The translations under genes were made by a program, and so were the position numbers. The notes under the pieces were generated by a model. That model made no database searches. It was not told the origin of the DNA and saw only the letters and a program-made list of their open reading frames with translations. Shown one piece after another: positions 41,290 through 64,000 of a stretch of 64,000 nucleotides of DNA; the first letter of the stretch is position 1, and every line of letters starts with the position of its first letter. The DNA comes from Chionis minor (Eukaryota > Chordata > Aves > Charadriiformes > Chionididae). The stretch spans positions 1,976,530 through 2,040,529 of the forward strand of contig VZSF01008499.1 in NCBI GenBank assembly GCA_013398295.1, given 5' to 3'.

Positions 41290-44200
41290 GTGTGTGTTTG
41301 CGTACACACACATGCATGAAAGTGTTCCCAGAATTGCTACTGGAAGCTTGTCCCTTAATGTACCCTAAATCTGTATTTGCTCTTTTGAAACCAAGGTACT
41401 TATCTTTTTTTAATATAGTGCATTACAGTATACACACACAAAAAAAGAAGGAAACTGCTCTCACAGTGCTCCACAAAAGTTTTCATGTCCTCAGCTTCTG
41501 AAACATTTAAGATTATTAACTTGCTGTCAGGCTCCCAAGGAATTTTAAGGCATCTGTGGCTGTGCTACTTATTTTAAGCTCTGTCTTCCAATGTTATGAA
41601 ATCAGCAAACTCTCTTGACTTTCTTTGTAATTCCATTTCATGTGGTTCTGGCTTTCAGGCAGATTCAAGGATGACATAATCGCCTTTTCCCACCCACAGG
41701 TTTTGGACTGGTGCCGTCGGTTACACCCTTCCAAGTAATCTTTGTCTGATCCCATATGCCCATAAATGGAAGACAGCCCAGCAAAGATGACTAAAACAGA
41801 GTTTCTTGGCTTTCTGTCAATCACCACCATAGGTAGAGTAAGGCTTCTTTGGGCTTTTTCCTATCAGTTAATATTACTTAGACGACAGGGCAGGAATGTC
41901 AGTCCAATGTTATGCTGTTTTAAAAGGAAGTGGACTGATTTCCCAATAAACTTTACTCCTGTTACTGAAGGGAGAGCAGATATCTTGACTGTAGTAGCAG
42001 CGAACAAACAAGCTCTGCAAAGCGCTTCTTTTGTATTTTTCACTGGAGCATTTATGCAAATGCACTCAAAAAGTACAGAATTCTTCATTTTTGTAAAAAA
42101 CCCTAGAACTTGGCTAGTATGTACTCATAAGTACTATCGCAATCATACTTTGCATTATTAACAATACTGGATTCCAGTACCAAGCCTGCAGTAATGGGAC
42201 AAACACTATGGAGAAAAGGCACTATCCAGAGTTTGTTATCAGCATTGGAGAATTACAAGCAATTTACAGTCCGGTCCCACTGCCTAATCTTACAAAGCCT
42301 CTCCTGACTTCCCTGAAGACTGCCAGAGTGTGTGTTTGTGTAAGAAAGATGCCATGTTAACACAGCATGGAAAACACTACGCGTAGCGCAATGGGAAGGC
42401 ACCGCTGTAAGGTGAGAGCGGGATGCAAAACGCCCTGCCCTAGACCCAAATTCATAATTCCAGAGGAAGAAGTATTCCTTTGCCCTTAGAAAGTGTAATG
42501 TGTGCAGCAATGGCACAGCTCAGTCTGCTTGGCCATTCGCTCTGGACTGCTGCCCTGCAGCAGTTTGGAGAAGACAGTGTCTCTACGTGGCTGTCTGATC
42601 CACACTGGAGAGCAGAGGGAGATAACACCTATCCTTCTCCTTGCAATACTGGTTCGCCCTGCAGATTAGCTCTAATGACAAGTTGATCTGTATGCCTCTG
42701 CCACCAAAAATATCTAAAAATACCCTTCATTTCCTAAGGACATTCATTTGCAGGATTTGTCTCCAGAAGATCTGCTCTTTACAGTTACGCTTTTCATGCT
42801 CGGTCAAATAAAAATTTTTAAGTCCTGCACAGCATCATGGCTATTTCAACCTCTTAAGCTCAGGACTACTGGGAGGCATTGCTCCAGGTCAGCTTCAGGG
42901 CAATTGCTTACTAGTTGGCAATTGTGTTGCCACTTTAAGAGATGGCACTGAATGGCCAGGCAAATAAAAAAGCATGTAAGGAAGCACTAGCCCATGTCCA
43001 GAAGAAATGGAGAAGAATGCATCCAGTTATCACCATAAAAATAAATGACCTAACCTGTAAAGAGGAAAAAAACCCCTGACTTATCATTTCTTTCTCTTCT
43101 TGGGCAATGAGTCAGTTCTGGAAAAAACAACAACTGGGCAATGTGAGGCAATGACCTGGCATCAGGATGTGCAGTCTAAAGACAGAAGAGGAGAAGCCAG
43201 AAGACAGAGTTCTCATGGGACCTTTTTCCATGATCAGGTACGCTCTTGTAACTCCACTTAGCCCTCTTCTAAGTTCAGCGCAGCCGAGTGTTGTGCTTTT
43301 CACTCCCAGCAGTGTGTGATAATCCGTTTGAACAGGTTATCTAGCAGGAATAAAACTGTGAGATAGACTAAAAAATGAGACAAATTAACTGTGGCAGTCA
43401 CCAAAGAGTGGAATTTACTGCAACAGGAATTCCATGTGAAATGGATCCAGAGGATTATTCTTTCTCTAGGCTCTGTTCACAGTGCAAGCTACAGTAATAT
43501 TTTTGTTTCTGTGATAGAAATTACCTGGCTAATAAGTTAAAATATTTTAAGAAAGTGATAATATGAAAATCCTATAAAATTCTACTTTGGTGCTACTAAA
43601 AATGCCAAGGCACTCTAAAACATGTCCTCTGAAGGCAACAGTTATGTTCTAGGAAGTTTTTACAAATTTATCTGCCCTTTGCTGACAGAATAAAATGAAA
43701 GATTACTTATATGACCCAGCTCTTAAAATTTTACTAGGTATCTTCAACTCTGCCTAAAATGAGCTCTATTTCTTCTAGTAATGCAATTATTGTTAATAGC
43801 TGTTCTGATACTAAGAAAGAAAATCTGGCTTAGCTGCAGTGTTCATTAAATTCATCCATCCATATTAACATCAATACGAAACATTTTAGGTTCTCATAAT
43901 GACAAACAATACCATTACAGAAGCACTTTTTAAAACACCCTGCATTTTTTTGCTGTACACAAAGACAATAGTAGCTATGAAAGTATTCAACTTGCCATTA
44001 TCTCATTGCAAGAAGATAATAGATCTTCCTCTAGAAAGATGGCAACAGTCTTTCTAAACAGATAGGTAGAAGGTATATGTCATGTAGACTACATCAGTTG
44101 ATATTTTATTCCTGGAACAGATGGAGGCTAAGAATCCAAAGTGCTTATCCAACCTTCTCTAACAACCTTACCTGTAGGAATACTTGAGGCGAGTCGTCAT

Positions 44201-45027
44201 CTAGAATTATCATACCACAGTGGTTCAATCTTAATGGAAAACCAGAGCCTGAATTGCTGGCTAGAGCTCAGCGCGCAGCACAAACATTTTCTCTGCTGAG
44301 TTTAACACTCACATCCTTAGTACTAGTCTGCTTTTTGATAAAATTCTTAAAAAATATTGTCCAGAATGTTGCAAAAATAAAACAGGTACACTTATTTAGC
44401 AGCATATTCACACAAAGCTAAAGCCAAATTTATTTTTTTTTTAATAGTGGTAATAAAGGACGATTCTATGAGTAACACCCAGTTAATTAATAGACAGAAA
44501 ATATGAGATCATCCACTCACACGTCAGAAGAACCTGTACTGAAAATATTACATTGTAAAAATTGACTCATGATGAATTGTACTCTATACCGGACAGGTAA
44601 AAACTGTATTTGTCAAATTAATTATTATTGTTAAAGCCATGTTCTCGGCACTCTGTTTTTAAATTTACCTCATGTCCAGTACAAACACTCCTGCATTTAA
44701 AAGAACTGAATTTAGACCTCAGATTTCAAAAGATCAAAATAAAACAAAGCAAAACAAGACTTTGGAAATATTGGCATTTTAGTATTTATAATCAAAACCA
44801 CAAATTCCTGTACTAGATATGTTTCAACAGGTAGATGCGATGACAGTTTTTGTCAATGTATTAAGGGCTCACAAATCCCTGTTCCCATTTAAATTTGCAA
44901 TAAAACTTTTACTGACTTGAATGAGAAAAGTAAGAGTAATCCAGACTAATGTACTGAAAATCCTGTTGCTAATTTTCAAACAGTTTAACAGAAGAAGTGT
45001 TCGTGGTACCTACATATTACTACATTA
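39851..45027. other. 3' flank of GASK1B, no other gene seen
   Basis: This is AT-rich non-coding sequence just downstream of GASK1B on its strand. The part nearest 45027 could be distal 3' UTR if a later poly(A) site is used, because further minus-strand AATAAA hexamers occur at 44434-44429 and 44110-44105. A hexamer microsatellite sits at 41221-41289. Open frames of 127-131 codons here (minus 40934-41317, plus 41766-42161) look accidental; the first is partly created by the microsatellite. Confidence 0.55.
41221..41289 (+). repeat. (TACATA)n hexamer microsatellite
   Basis: The hexamer TACATA is repeated about 11.5 times without interruption over 69 bp. It is followed at once by a short GT-rich stretch. 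In one minus-strand frame it reads as alternating Cys-Ile. The purity of the array suggests it is length-polymorphic. Confidence 0.97.
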
Positions 45028-45033
45028 TTTATT
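45028..45033 (-). terminator. GASK1B: candidate GASK1B poly(A) signal
   Basis: The minus strand reads AATAAA here, inside CAATAAATAATG, about 245 bases after the GASK1B stop codon. It is the first canonical hexamer after the stop in the correct orientation. Whether it is the main site is unknown; later hexamers at 44434-44429 and 44110-44105 would give a longer 3' UTR. Confidence 0.4.
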
Positions 45034-45277
45034 GTACCATTTGGTTAATTTTAATTTCATTTGATTGGTGACATAGAAGAGAGTGCACCGTGTTGAGCGG
45101 CAGCTGACATTTGAACAAGGCTTTTAAACCATGTAAGATTTCTTATTTAAAAATAAACTTGAAAGTTTGGAAAAAATAAGAATTAAATAAACCTATGAAT
45201 TAAATCAATTTTACAGTCAGGTTTTGTCTCATACAAATATTTTTAAAGACTATCTCTCAGATAGAAAGAAGACTGCT
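45034..45277 (-). other. GASK1B: GASK1B proximal 3' UTR
   Basis: This AT-rich sequence immediately follows the stop codon on the minus strand and runs to the first candidate poly(A) signal. It is called by position only. It contains no further in-frame coding continuation and no recognisable repeat. Confidence 0.5.
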
Positions 45278-57139
<11,862 letters not shown>

Positions 57140-58103
57140 CTTGGAAGAACTCCGATCTCCTGCTTACGGAAGGTAAGCTCCTGTTTAGCCCCAAGATCCT
57201 ATCCAAATGAAAGGCAAACACCTCGCTCATGTCGAGGGGTCTTTTGACGATGCCACAGTATCCCTCATTACAAGCAGTTCCTGTGGTGCTGGGACCTCTC
57301 GCAAATACTACCAGGACTGCTTTGTGAGAAGGTACTTCTTGGATGCTCTCTATCCGAGAATCTGCCAGCATGCGCATCTTTAGGATGTCGTCTTTGCTCA
57401 GCCAAGACGGAGAGCTCTCGCTGTAAATCCTGATATTGCTCTCCTCAGGCTGGGGCTGTGCCTTTTTAGTTCCAGAAATCCTCCTTGGTCTCTGGTGACC
57501 TCTCTCCCTGACTGCCATTCCTTTATGCCTGCGTTCATCCAGCTGGTGGTTTCTTGCCTCCAGAGTTATTGCTGCTCCCGTTGTGCCCGTGGCATGCATG
57601 GCCCTCCCTGGCTGTTGGGCAAAGGCCTCTTCCCGGCCCATAAAAGCAGCTTTGGGAAAGTGCTGCCCATAGGACAAAGGAGTTGCATGTTTCTTCCTGC
57701 GCTTTGGCTTCACCGTGCCTCTGATATTGGCAGGCTTGCTGCGCTTAGACCGCAGGGTGATATAAACTACATTGGGTGGCAGCAAGGTCCCATTGCTTCC
57801 AAGCTGGGGTTCTTGGAAATTGGGTGGTGACAGGGTGCCATCCAGTGGGATGCCCAGAAAAGGAGTTTGGGCTGCATCTTGGAGACTTCTGGAACTGATC
57901 TTTCGGTGTCCTCCTTTGTGCTGGGGAAAAACATGACCCACTTGACTGACAAGGAAGCCCAGGTAGATCACACATGCGGTGCCCACTAGCAGATTCCTCC
58001 TTGTCCTTGGGCGCCTGCAAGTCCAGAGCCTCAGCACCCGTGGGGGGCACAGGCAGCAAATAAGCAAGTTTTTGATTTTACTTGGCTGATCAAAGGTGGT
58101 CAT
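57140..58103 (-). CDS. GASK1B: GASK1B coding exon 1 (Golgi-associated kinase 1B, N-terminal part)
   Basis: This exon encodes residues 1-321 plus one base of codon 322 of a 537-residue protein; human GASK1B is about 519. GASK1B is a type II or secreted Golgi protein of the FAM20/FAM198-like secretory kinase group; its substrates are poorly defined. A basic patch (RRPRTRR, 30-36) precedes a hydrophobic signal anchor (about 38-55, NLLVGTACVIYLGFLVSQVG). A luminal stem follows, with N-glycosylation sites at Asn104 and Asn307. A highly conserved block lies at about 110-140 (NVVYITLRSKRSKPANIRGT, then VKPKRRKKHA). A variable linker follows (about 141-220), then ESNIRIYSESSPSWLSKDDI (221-240) and the kinase-like start LDMSEVFAFHLDRILGLNRS. 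The start ATG has G at -3. The exon ends CAAG|GTAACA; the frame beyond is intronic. No disabling mutation is seen in any of the four exons. Confidence 0.98.
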
Positions 58104-58228
58104 TTCTCTAGTGAATCCTCATGATGAAAACAGCATGAAGTCTTCTGTACGTTCCGGCCAGGATGATGATGATGCATGATTTCCCTTCCCCGATTTCTAT
58201 TTCTCCTTTTCCAAATAGCTTCCAGCAT
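58100..58228 (-). promoter_or_regulatory. GASK1B: upstream ORF overlapping the GASK1B start
   Basis: In the presumed leader an ATG at 58228-58226 opens a 42-codon frame, including a run of four His codons. Its stop TGA (58102-58100) overlaps the GASK1B ATG (58103-58101) as ATGA. The uORF start has C at -3, a weak context, whereas the main start has G at -3. Other short upstream ATGs lie in the same leader, including one four codons long just before the main start. Such an arrangement usually lowers translation of the main frame. That effect is an inference, and it depends on this leader being in the mature mRNA. Confidence 0.5.
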
Positions 58229-58427
58229 GAGTGTTGGACAGAGGCTACTGATATGCCTGGGAATGTGTTTAGGACTAAGGATGCTGACACTCCACCTTCT
58301 CAAGCTGTTAAATTCTTATCAGAGACCACAAGGGAAGCGATTGGCTTCAGAGAATGAATGGAGCTAGCTGCGTAAGCGAAGTTTACTGACTTGTAGTCTA
58401 GAAGACCTGAAGTATCTCCTTTGCAAA
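58104..58427 (-). other. GASK1B: GASK1B 5' UTR part of the first coding exon
   Basis: Upstream of the start codon, a good acceptor TTTCTTTTTGCAG (AG at 58429-58428) would begin an exon at 58427 that runs without interruption into the coding exon. This leaves a 324-base leader and implies at least one non-coding first exon farther upstream, at higher coordinates. The leader has several ATGs. The acceptor is inferred from sequence only. Confidence 0.5.
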
Positions 58428-61077
58428 CTGCAAAAAGAAAATAGTAGTATTTAATTTCATTGCTCTCATATGGAGAGATAGAAGTTCTAGATGAGACAGA
58501 GTATGTACCTAGCAATTTGTCAGGATACATCTTTCACATTCTCATCACAGTAAAAATTAAACACCAAATCATGAAATACAGGCTGAATTTGCAATCTCAG
58601 CTAGCTGTATTCCAGCATTAGAAGAAAAGCTTGTCAAATCCAGTTTATTATTAGCTTTTCATTATGAGACAAAGTCTTCACTAAACCTCGTGTTATGGAA
58701 ATGCTGTAAATTATACCATATTAACCACCAGTAACTTCAGTAAATATACATATATTCGCTAATATAAAAATATATTAGCAGTGTCAAATTTCCCTAGTTG
58801 AATATGAACATAGTTCACATATATCATAAACACATATTTAAGACAAAAGATGGTTAATTTCCTTCACTCTTTTGCAGCCATAAATAGGATCTAGCTATAG
58901 TTTATCAAATAAGATGACAGCGGCATATATATACTTTCAGAGAAACAAAGATAGAAAAAGTACACGTTGTGTATATATATTCTTATAAAAATATAAAATC
59001 TCTTACCTATTCAGCTTGACACATCCTTCATTCTGGTAAACTCCTTCTGTTAATAAAAATAACTTAGTAAAAGCTGACGTTCTCAAAGTATTCTAGCACA
59101 TATTTCAGTTTTAAGTATGGTTCACATTTAGGTATTTCATTGCAAGCTAAATACTGTTTGGAAGCTAACTGTACTGAGAGGTGGTTTGCATATGAACTGC
59201 TATAACTTACATGAACCTCACGTTATAAAAAAAAAAAACAAACCCAACAAAAAAAACCCCCATCAACTTCTATTTTAAATTCTGTAATGAAAAGTCCTGT
59301 GAAGTATGTGCCTTCCAAAAGTGCATTCCATCCATTTCTAACTCCTGAGGGCCCTCTAGTGCACTGCACGCAAATGTACTGAAGAAACTGCCATTTTCCA
59401 CGCTTGGGTTTTTTTTAAATGTAAAATAACTCCCCTTCCCCCCTGAATTTTAGAACTTTTGGGAATCATATCTTTTTGTGATGAGAAACGGAAAACAGAT
59501 AGTGGCTTCTAAAATGCTACTAACATGCTATTAAACAGCTCAGGAGCGCTTCCACTTTGTGCTTTCCAAAACAAGGCATAGCAGAGTCACTATACAGATG
59601 GAAAAGTTGAGACAGAGAGAAGTTAAGGGCTTGTGCAGAGTGAAGCAGTGAGATGCTGGCAAAGCTCTGACTTCTGCCTCCTTGCCCAGTCTAAGTACAA
59701 AATAATAAAATGTGTATGTTTGCTGTAATTCAAGCTAACAGGGATATTCTCTTCTCCATAATTAATACTAAAGGGAATAGACAGTTAAGGAATTGGTTTA
59801 TATTTCAGATGGGACCAATGTGAACTTATAAAACTTTGTGAGTGGATTTTTTCACTGGACATCACTTTTTGTCTAAATGTGTAGTATTGAGTTAAGATTG
59901 CCGCATTTGTGCCTGTTACCAGGAAAAGAGCCTTCATATCACCTGCTTTTTCCAAAGCTAAGTTCTTGGAGGAATAAGGATCATAAGAAATCTGTCTGGC
60001 CACTTGTTTGGGTTTTTTTTTTTTTCTAGTTCAAACTTGACTGAAGGGACATATCCCAAACAAAGAAGATTAATTTAAAAAGCTACAGACAAGTGTATCA
60101 ATAGAGTCAGTAAAGATGTGGCTACTGCTGCTTAACATTTTTTATACTTTAAAGAAGTCACCAGAGAGGAACATTATTAGATCAGCATTAGATGCTTGAG
60201 GGTCCCTCTGAAAGATGAAGGGTCATTAGCAAGAGGTACCAGCTTTGCAGCCCATTTGACCAACAGACACTGTACATGGCTCGCAGTGAGAACTGCCTCC
60301 ATGTCCGAGATTCTATTATGAGTTACTGCTGATTTTGACAGCAAATAATTCAGGATGGAGCTTTTACTCCACTATATTTCTTCCAAGTGTCTCTGAACCT
60401 TTTTGGGGGATTTTACTTTCTATTGCTAATGGCAACACAGTTGTTGCTTGAGGTGGAAACAAACCACACTGCAACAGTTGTTCTCAAATGCCCAGTTCTT
60501 GCATGTAGATAGCACCATGACCTGTCCATTACAATCAAGCAGTGCCAAAACAAAGTCCATTCCAGTCACTAACAGCTTTCCTTTGCCATGACATTTCTCT
60601 TAAATTAAAATTTTGGAACCTACATAATCTTCTTACTGCAACTCTTTAAAGATTATCTGGATGAAATTATAAAAGGATACGGAGAATTGTTCTTTACTCT
60701 TCATTTCATTTGTAGTCTTGAAACCAAAATGTGGTGTACCCACTGATGTACAGTGTTGACTGCTGAGGGTTTTTTGTGGCTTTCTAAATGTAATGATAGC
60801 AATAATATTTCCTTTAATTTTCATGTTAAGAAGGGAGAAATCATTCTTTAAATGTTGCTCTGTTGCATTCTTTGGAGTGGATGGTGGTAGGAACTCAATT
60901 AAATAGGATTCAATATCTTGTTAATTTAGCAGGTATTTGTCTTTAATTTTGGATCTTTAAAAGATAACATATCAAGAGATTTTTTTTGTTTCATCTCTTG
61001 TGTTGCATAGCTCCAGCACTCTACTAGATTTCACAAAATAATTAAGGCTGGAATTGCTATGGACTTGTTTGAAAAAG

Positions 61078-61092
61078 AAAAAAAAAAAAAAA
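61078..61092 (+). repeat. poly-A run
   Basis: Fifteen A's in a row follow a GAAAAAG stretch. It is low-complexity sequence with no recognisable retroposon next to it. Confidence 0.85.
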
Positions 61093-62203
61093 GCATTTGT
61101 TTGTGTTTCAGGAAAGACAAAGAAAATATTTGTTGTTCAGGTGGGTAGTATTATTCTTTCTGGAATAATACATTATTATTATTTATTATTCTTTCTGCAA
61201 CTAACCTAAAGTTGCAGCAGGGCTCTAAAGGGCATTACTGAGCAGAAAGGGTACTTCCTCTGTTGTCATAAATTATTCAAGATGAATTTTTTGAAAGAAT
61301 AGACTGAACAATGCTAGTTGTCTGACCAAATTCTGGCCTAGGTTATTGCACTTTGCCTACCTATATTTAGATTGCAATGTCAGATAGATTCTGTATTTAT
61401 TCCTTGGTCTAAACCATACCTGCGATATTGCCACCTGCATCCATTAAACTCAACTTATCATGTCATTTCTTCGCATACCCATATTTCATGGCCAGTGTTA
61501 TCCTTTCCTAAGTTTAGGAACAAAGAATTACCAAAACTAGTATCGGAGAATAGCAATGAATGGAAGAGGGGAATTTAAGAAGTATTTTCTAATCCTTGAC
61601 ATCCCTAGGTATAGTTTGAAACTGTCAATGAACTGCTGAATTGCAGATTTGCAATTACTTTGTTTAACTTCTGAAAGTCATCTCCACCTGTACTTGCATT
61701 TGTAGAAGAAACCAGACCAACTTGTGTCTGTGGGAAGGACCGTCACCCAGGGTGCTGCTGATGGTGCTGGACAAGCTACAGACCCTGAAGCAGCTGGTGG
61801 CCAACACTGCCGCCAGCCTTCCTAGTAGACATTCTCTGGCCAACCTGCATGAGACGGGTGGACTGAACCAATGACCACCACTCACAAGCTCCTGCATCTT
61901 GATTCATGTGCTGGCAACCTGAAAAAGCACCATCCAGTTACTTAAATGCTCTGCTCCATTTCCAAATCTCTGAAGATGGGAAGACGATAGTAACTAATTT
62001 TTTAGGAAATAACAAAAATTCACTAATTCACCAGAAAGTTCTCAAAACCTCCTGTTCACAGGGTTTACACATGAATCATCCTCCCTGGTGCAATCTCCTA
62101 CAACCTTTCACCTTTGCATCCTTCTTAATCCTAGCAAGTGCAGCTTCTTTAATCTAGACTAAGTACAGCCTTTTGGGATAGTGAATACCACACCTGGAGA
62201 ACT

Positions 62204-62222
62204 AAAAAAAAAAAAAAAAAAA
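62204..62222 (+). repeat. poly-A run (19 A)
   Basis: This is an uninterrupted run of 19 A's. It lies about 330 bases after the end of the coding-like frame at 61667-61877 and could be a retroposition tail, but there is no AATAAA just upstream and no target-site duplication that I can see. Confidence 0.85.
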
Positions 62223-63699
62223 TCAGAGAAAAACATTTGCAACAACACAGTAACACAATATTAACACAAAAAGCTACCTAGAAGATAGTATGTTTCTCTC
62301 CAAAATGCCAGATTGGCTGTCAATTTTTTACAAGTATCATTTTTTTAATTTTAAAGCAATACATCTCCTATTTCTTCATCTAAGCCTTCCTTCTCGCTCC
62401 ACTTGGTCATTTCAGTTTTAAGAGATATGGAATTTAAAGATGCTTATTTTTTCAGTTTTCTGAGATGTTTCAGTTTGATTCTTCCCACTGTAGTTACGAC
62501 TGCAGAATTTGCTGTGATTCATCAAAGAACAAAACGTTGTCTGTGCTGGTTTGCAGACCATTTTGCAACAAAGGATGGTCTTTAAGTGCACACTTGTTCT
62601 ACTCATAGAAAGCTCCATAATTTGAAATATGCATGTTGCCACTTTCTGTTTTAGCAAACACTGTGCATTCATGGGCTTCCTTTTCCATATACTGTTCATC
62701 TCCAACAACCTATGATTTCAATAAAGCCAAGCAGCACAAATGAATGAATCAGAATCTGCCCATATCTGAGCTGCTTCATTCGTACCATCAGTGTCATTTC
62801 AACCATTGTATTAGTGAGAAAAACAATGCTCCAGACCCAGCATGGTTTGAAGAAATAGTGAGGAATAGACGAATCAGTGAGGAACAGGTGAGTATCAGCT
62901 CAAGGGGGACAGAGACAGTAATCATAAGTGATTGTTGATGACTGCTCTGAGATCCAGTCTTCCAAATGGAGCCAGGAGCAGGATTTTTGGAAAATGTTTT
63001 TTTCAATATCAAGATACTTTTGAAGCCAAAACTCAAGGCCCCTCTTTACCCCCGGACACTTGAAAGGATGTCGTTTCAGGCTAGGCTCCTTACTGTGTGT
63101 GCTCTCACCTTCTATGTGCAGGCAGTTCAGTGTAAAAGATTAACATTTTTTTAACATTTTCTTGTCTTTTTTTCTGAATTAAATAATGGAACACATAGGC
63201 TCACATTGCCTTTGAATAACAAGTACTACTTTTTTTCCCAGGCTGCATTCGTGATTATTGTATGGGATGACATTCCTCTTGGATGCACTACGGCTAACCT
63301 GTTTCCATAGAGATGTTCTGCAGTTCATCTCTCTAAATGTCACACAGACAGGCATTTATGTTAAAACGATTGATAAATGGTGCCCTCCTAGCTTTACCGA
63401 GTCCGTGGGACTGAGAATTTATTCTCCGGAGAAAAACCATATATCCTTATTATGGATAATGCAGAATTGTTTTGCAAAATATGAAGCATTAGTCTAGAAG
63501 GCTCGCACGGCGTTTGTAAGGAGACCGATTTGGGCTGCCATCTGGAAACCGTACCCCAAGAGGACGGAGAGAAATGTTTGCTTCATGACCAAACGCGCTA
63601 ACAGTCTGCGCTTCAACTGGTCTGGGCCAAATCCTTAGAGGAAAATCTGCTAAAAGCTCTTCTCGACATGGTGCAAAGGACTTTTTTCCCCACTCGGTT

Positions 63700-64000
63700 T
63701 TGGTTGTCCTCTCTTCGAAGCACACCTCTGGCAGCCAGGGCGCCCTTCCTTCCGCGGGCAGCCCGGTGACGGCAGCCTGTGGCGCACACAGCTTGCGTTT
63801 CCACTGTAAAATAAAGAACTGCCTCGTCAGCTGCCATTTAATACCGGGGAGGGGACAAGGCGCTTTTATCACGCCGTGAGTGCCTAAATTTAAGATTTCC
63901 CTTCGTGTTTCTCCCCCGCCAGACGGGCAGCCGACGCCCCGAGAGAACCCAGATGCACCCCCGCCATGACAGCTCCCCGCCGCAGCCCGGGGGCGCCGCC
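63700..64000. promoter_or_regulatory. edge of a CpG island, probable promoter
   Basis: CpG dinucleotides become frequent here and densest from about 63885 to the window end, with roughly a dozen in the last 120 bases. GC content rises sharply compared with the AT-rich sequence to the left. This is the usual signature of a vertebrate promoter CpG island cut by the window edge. It could serve GASK1B on the minus strand through a non-coding first exon, a divergent gene to the right, or both. A plus-strand ATG at 63966 with GCC before it opens a frame to the window end, but I cannot identify its product. Confidence 0.6.

Larger units (their letters stand above)
58428..63699. other. first intron or upstream region of GASK1B
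   Basis: This is AT-rich sequence between the GASK1B leader and the CpG island at the right edge. If the island is the GASK1B promoter, this is its first intron; otherwise it is intergenic. It contains A-runs at 61078-61092 and 62204-62222, a GC-richer coding-like patch at about 61667-61877, and an exon-like segment at 62815-62887; the last two are described as findings. I recognise no established gene here, and in particular no TMEM144 coding exon. Confidence 0.5.

Noticed and set aside
40934..41317. 127-codon minus-strand frame
   Set aside because: Part of it is the Cys-Ile product of the hexamer microsatellite, and the rest has no recognisable domain or splice context.
41766..42161. 131-codon plus-strand frame
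   Set aside because: It is the longest plus-strand frame, but the opposite strand is also open, it shows no domain, and it has no promoter or repeat context.
57495..58059. Plus-strand 111-codon and minus-strand 104-codon frames over GASK1B exon 1
   Set aside because: They are shadows of the real GASK1B frame; the real frame has clear family homology over its whole length.
63489..63872. 127- and 74-codon minus-strand frames near the CpG island
   Set aside because: High GC makes open frames common there and I recognise no family; they may lie in an untranslated first exon.

Overview
This is a vertebrate nuclear window, almost certainly from a bird. It is AT-rich and mostly non-coding, it has GT/AG introns, and its only clearly recognisable interspersed repeats are CR1 LINEs. 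Two of these are short 3' ends of the young avian type (about 33935-34066 and 51663-51730). One is a long, heavily decayed copy of the older CR1 type also seen in turtles and crocodilians (about 38860-39850). There is no operon, no prokaryotic signal, and I recognised no RNA gene.

The one gene I can name is GASK1B (Golgi-associated kinase 1B, formerly FAM198B/ENED), on the minus strand. Four coding exons join in phase with canonical splice sites: 58103-57140, 49993-49779, 46010-45784 and 45485-45278. Together they encode 537 residues, from the N-terminal signal anchor to the conserved C-terminal PMNE. Exon 3 has no usable start codon and no long open frame of its own; it is found only by following splice sites and homology. 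The coding exon appears to extend upstream as 5' UTR to an acceptor at about 58427. That leader carries several upstream ATGs, including an upstream ORF whose stop overlaps the GASK1B start.

Layout: positions 1 to about 45000 are a gene-poor flank downstream of GASK1B, with simple repeats (a long poly-C tract at 3636-3680 and a hexamer microsatellite at 41221-41289) and LINE relics. Positions 45000-58430 hold GASK1B. Positions 58430-64000 are either its first intron or its upstream region, ending in the edge of a CpG island at about 63700-64000 that probably marks a promoter. From what I know of the human locus, TMEM144 lies beyond GASK1B on this side, but no TMEM144 coding sequence is visible here.

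I did not find a convincing new biological system. The most useful leads are the overlapping uORF, a GC-rich promoter- or LTR-like block with a TATA-like box inside GASK1B intron 2, two coding-like stretches upstream of GASK1B (61667-61877 and 62815-62887), and the preserved old CR1 relic. The other long open frames look like chance or low-complexity frames.
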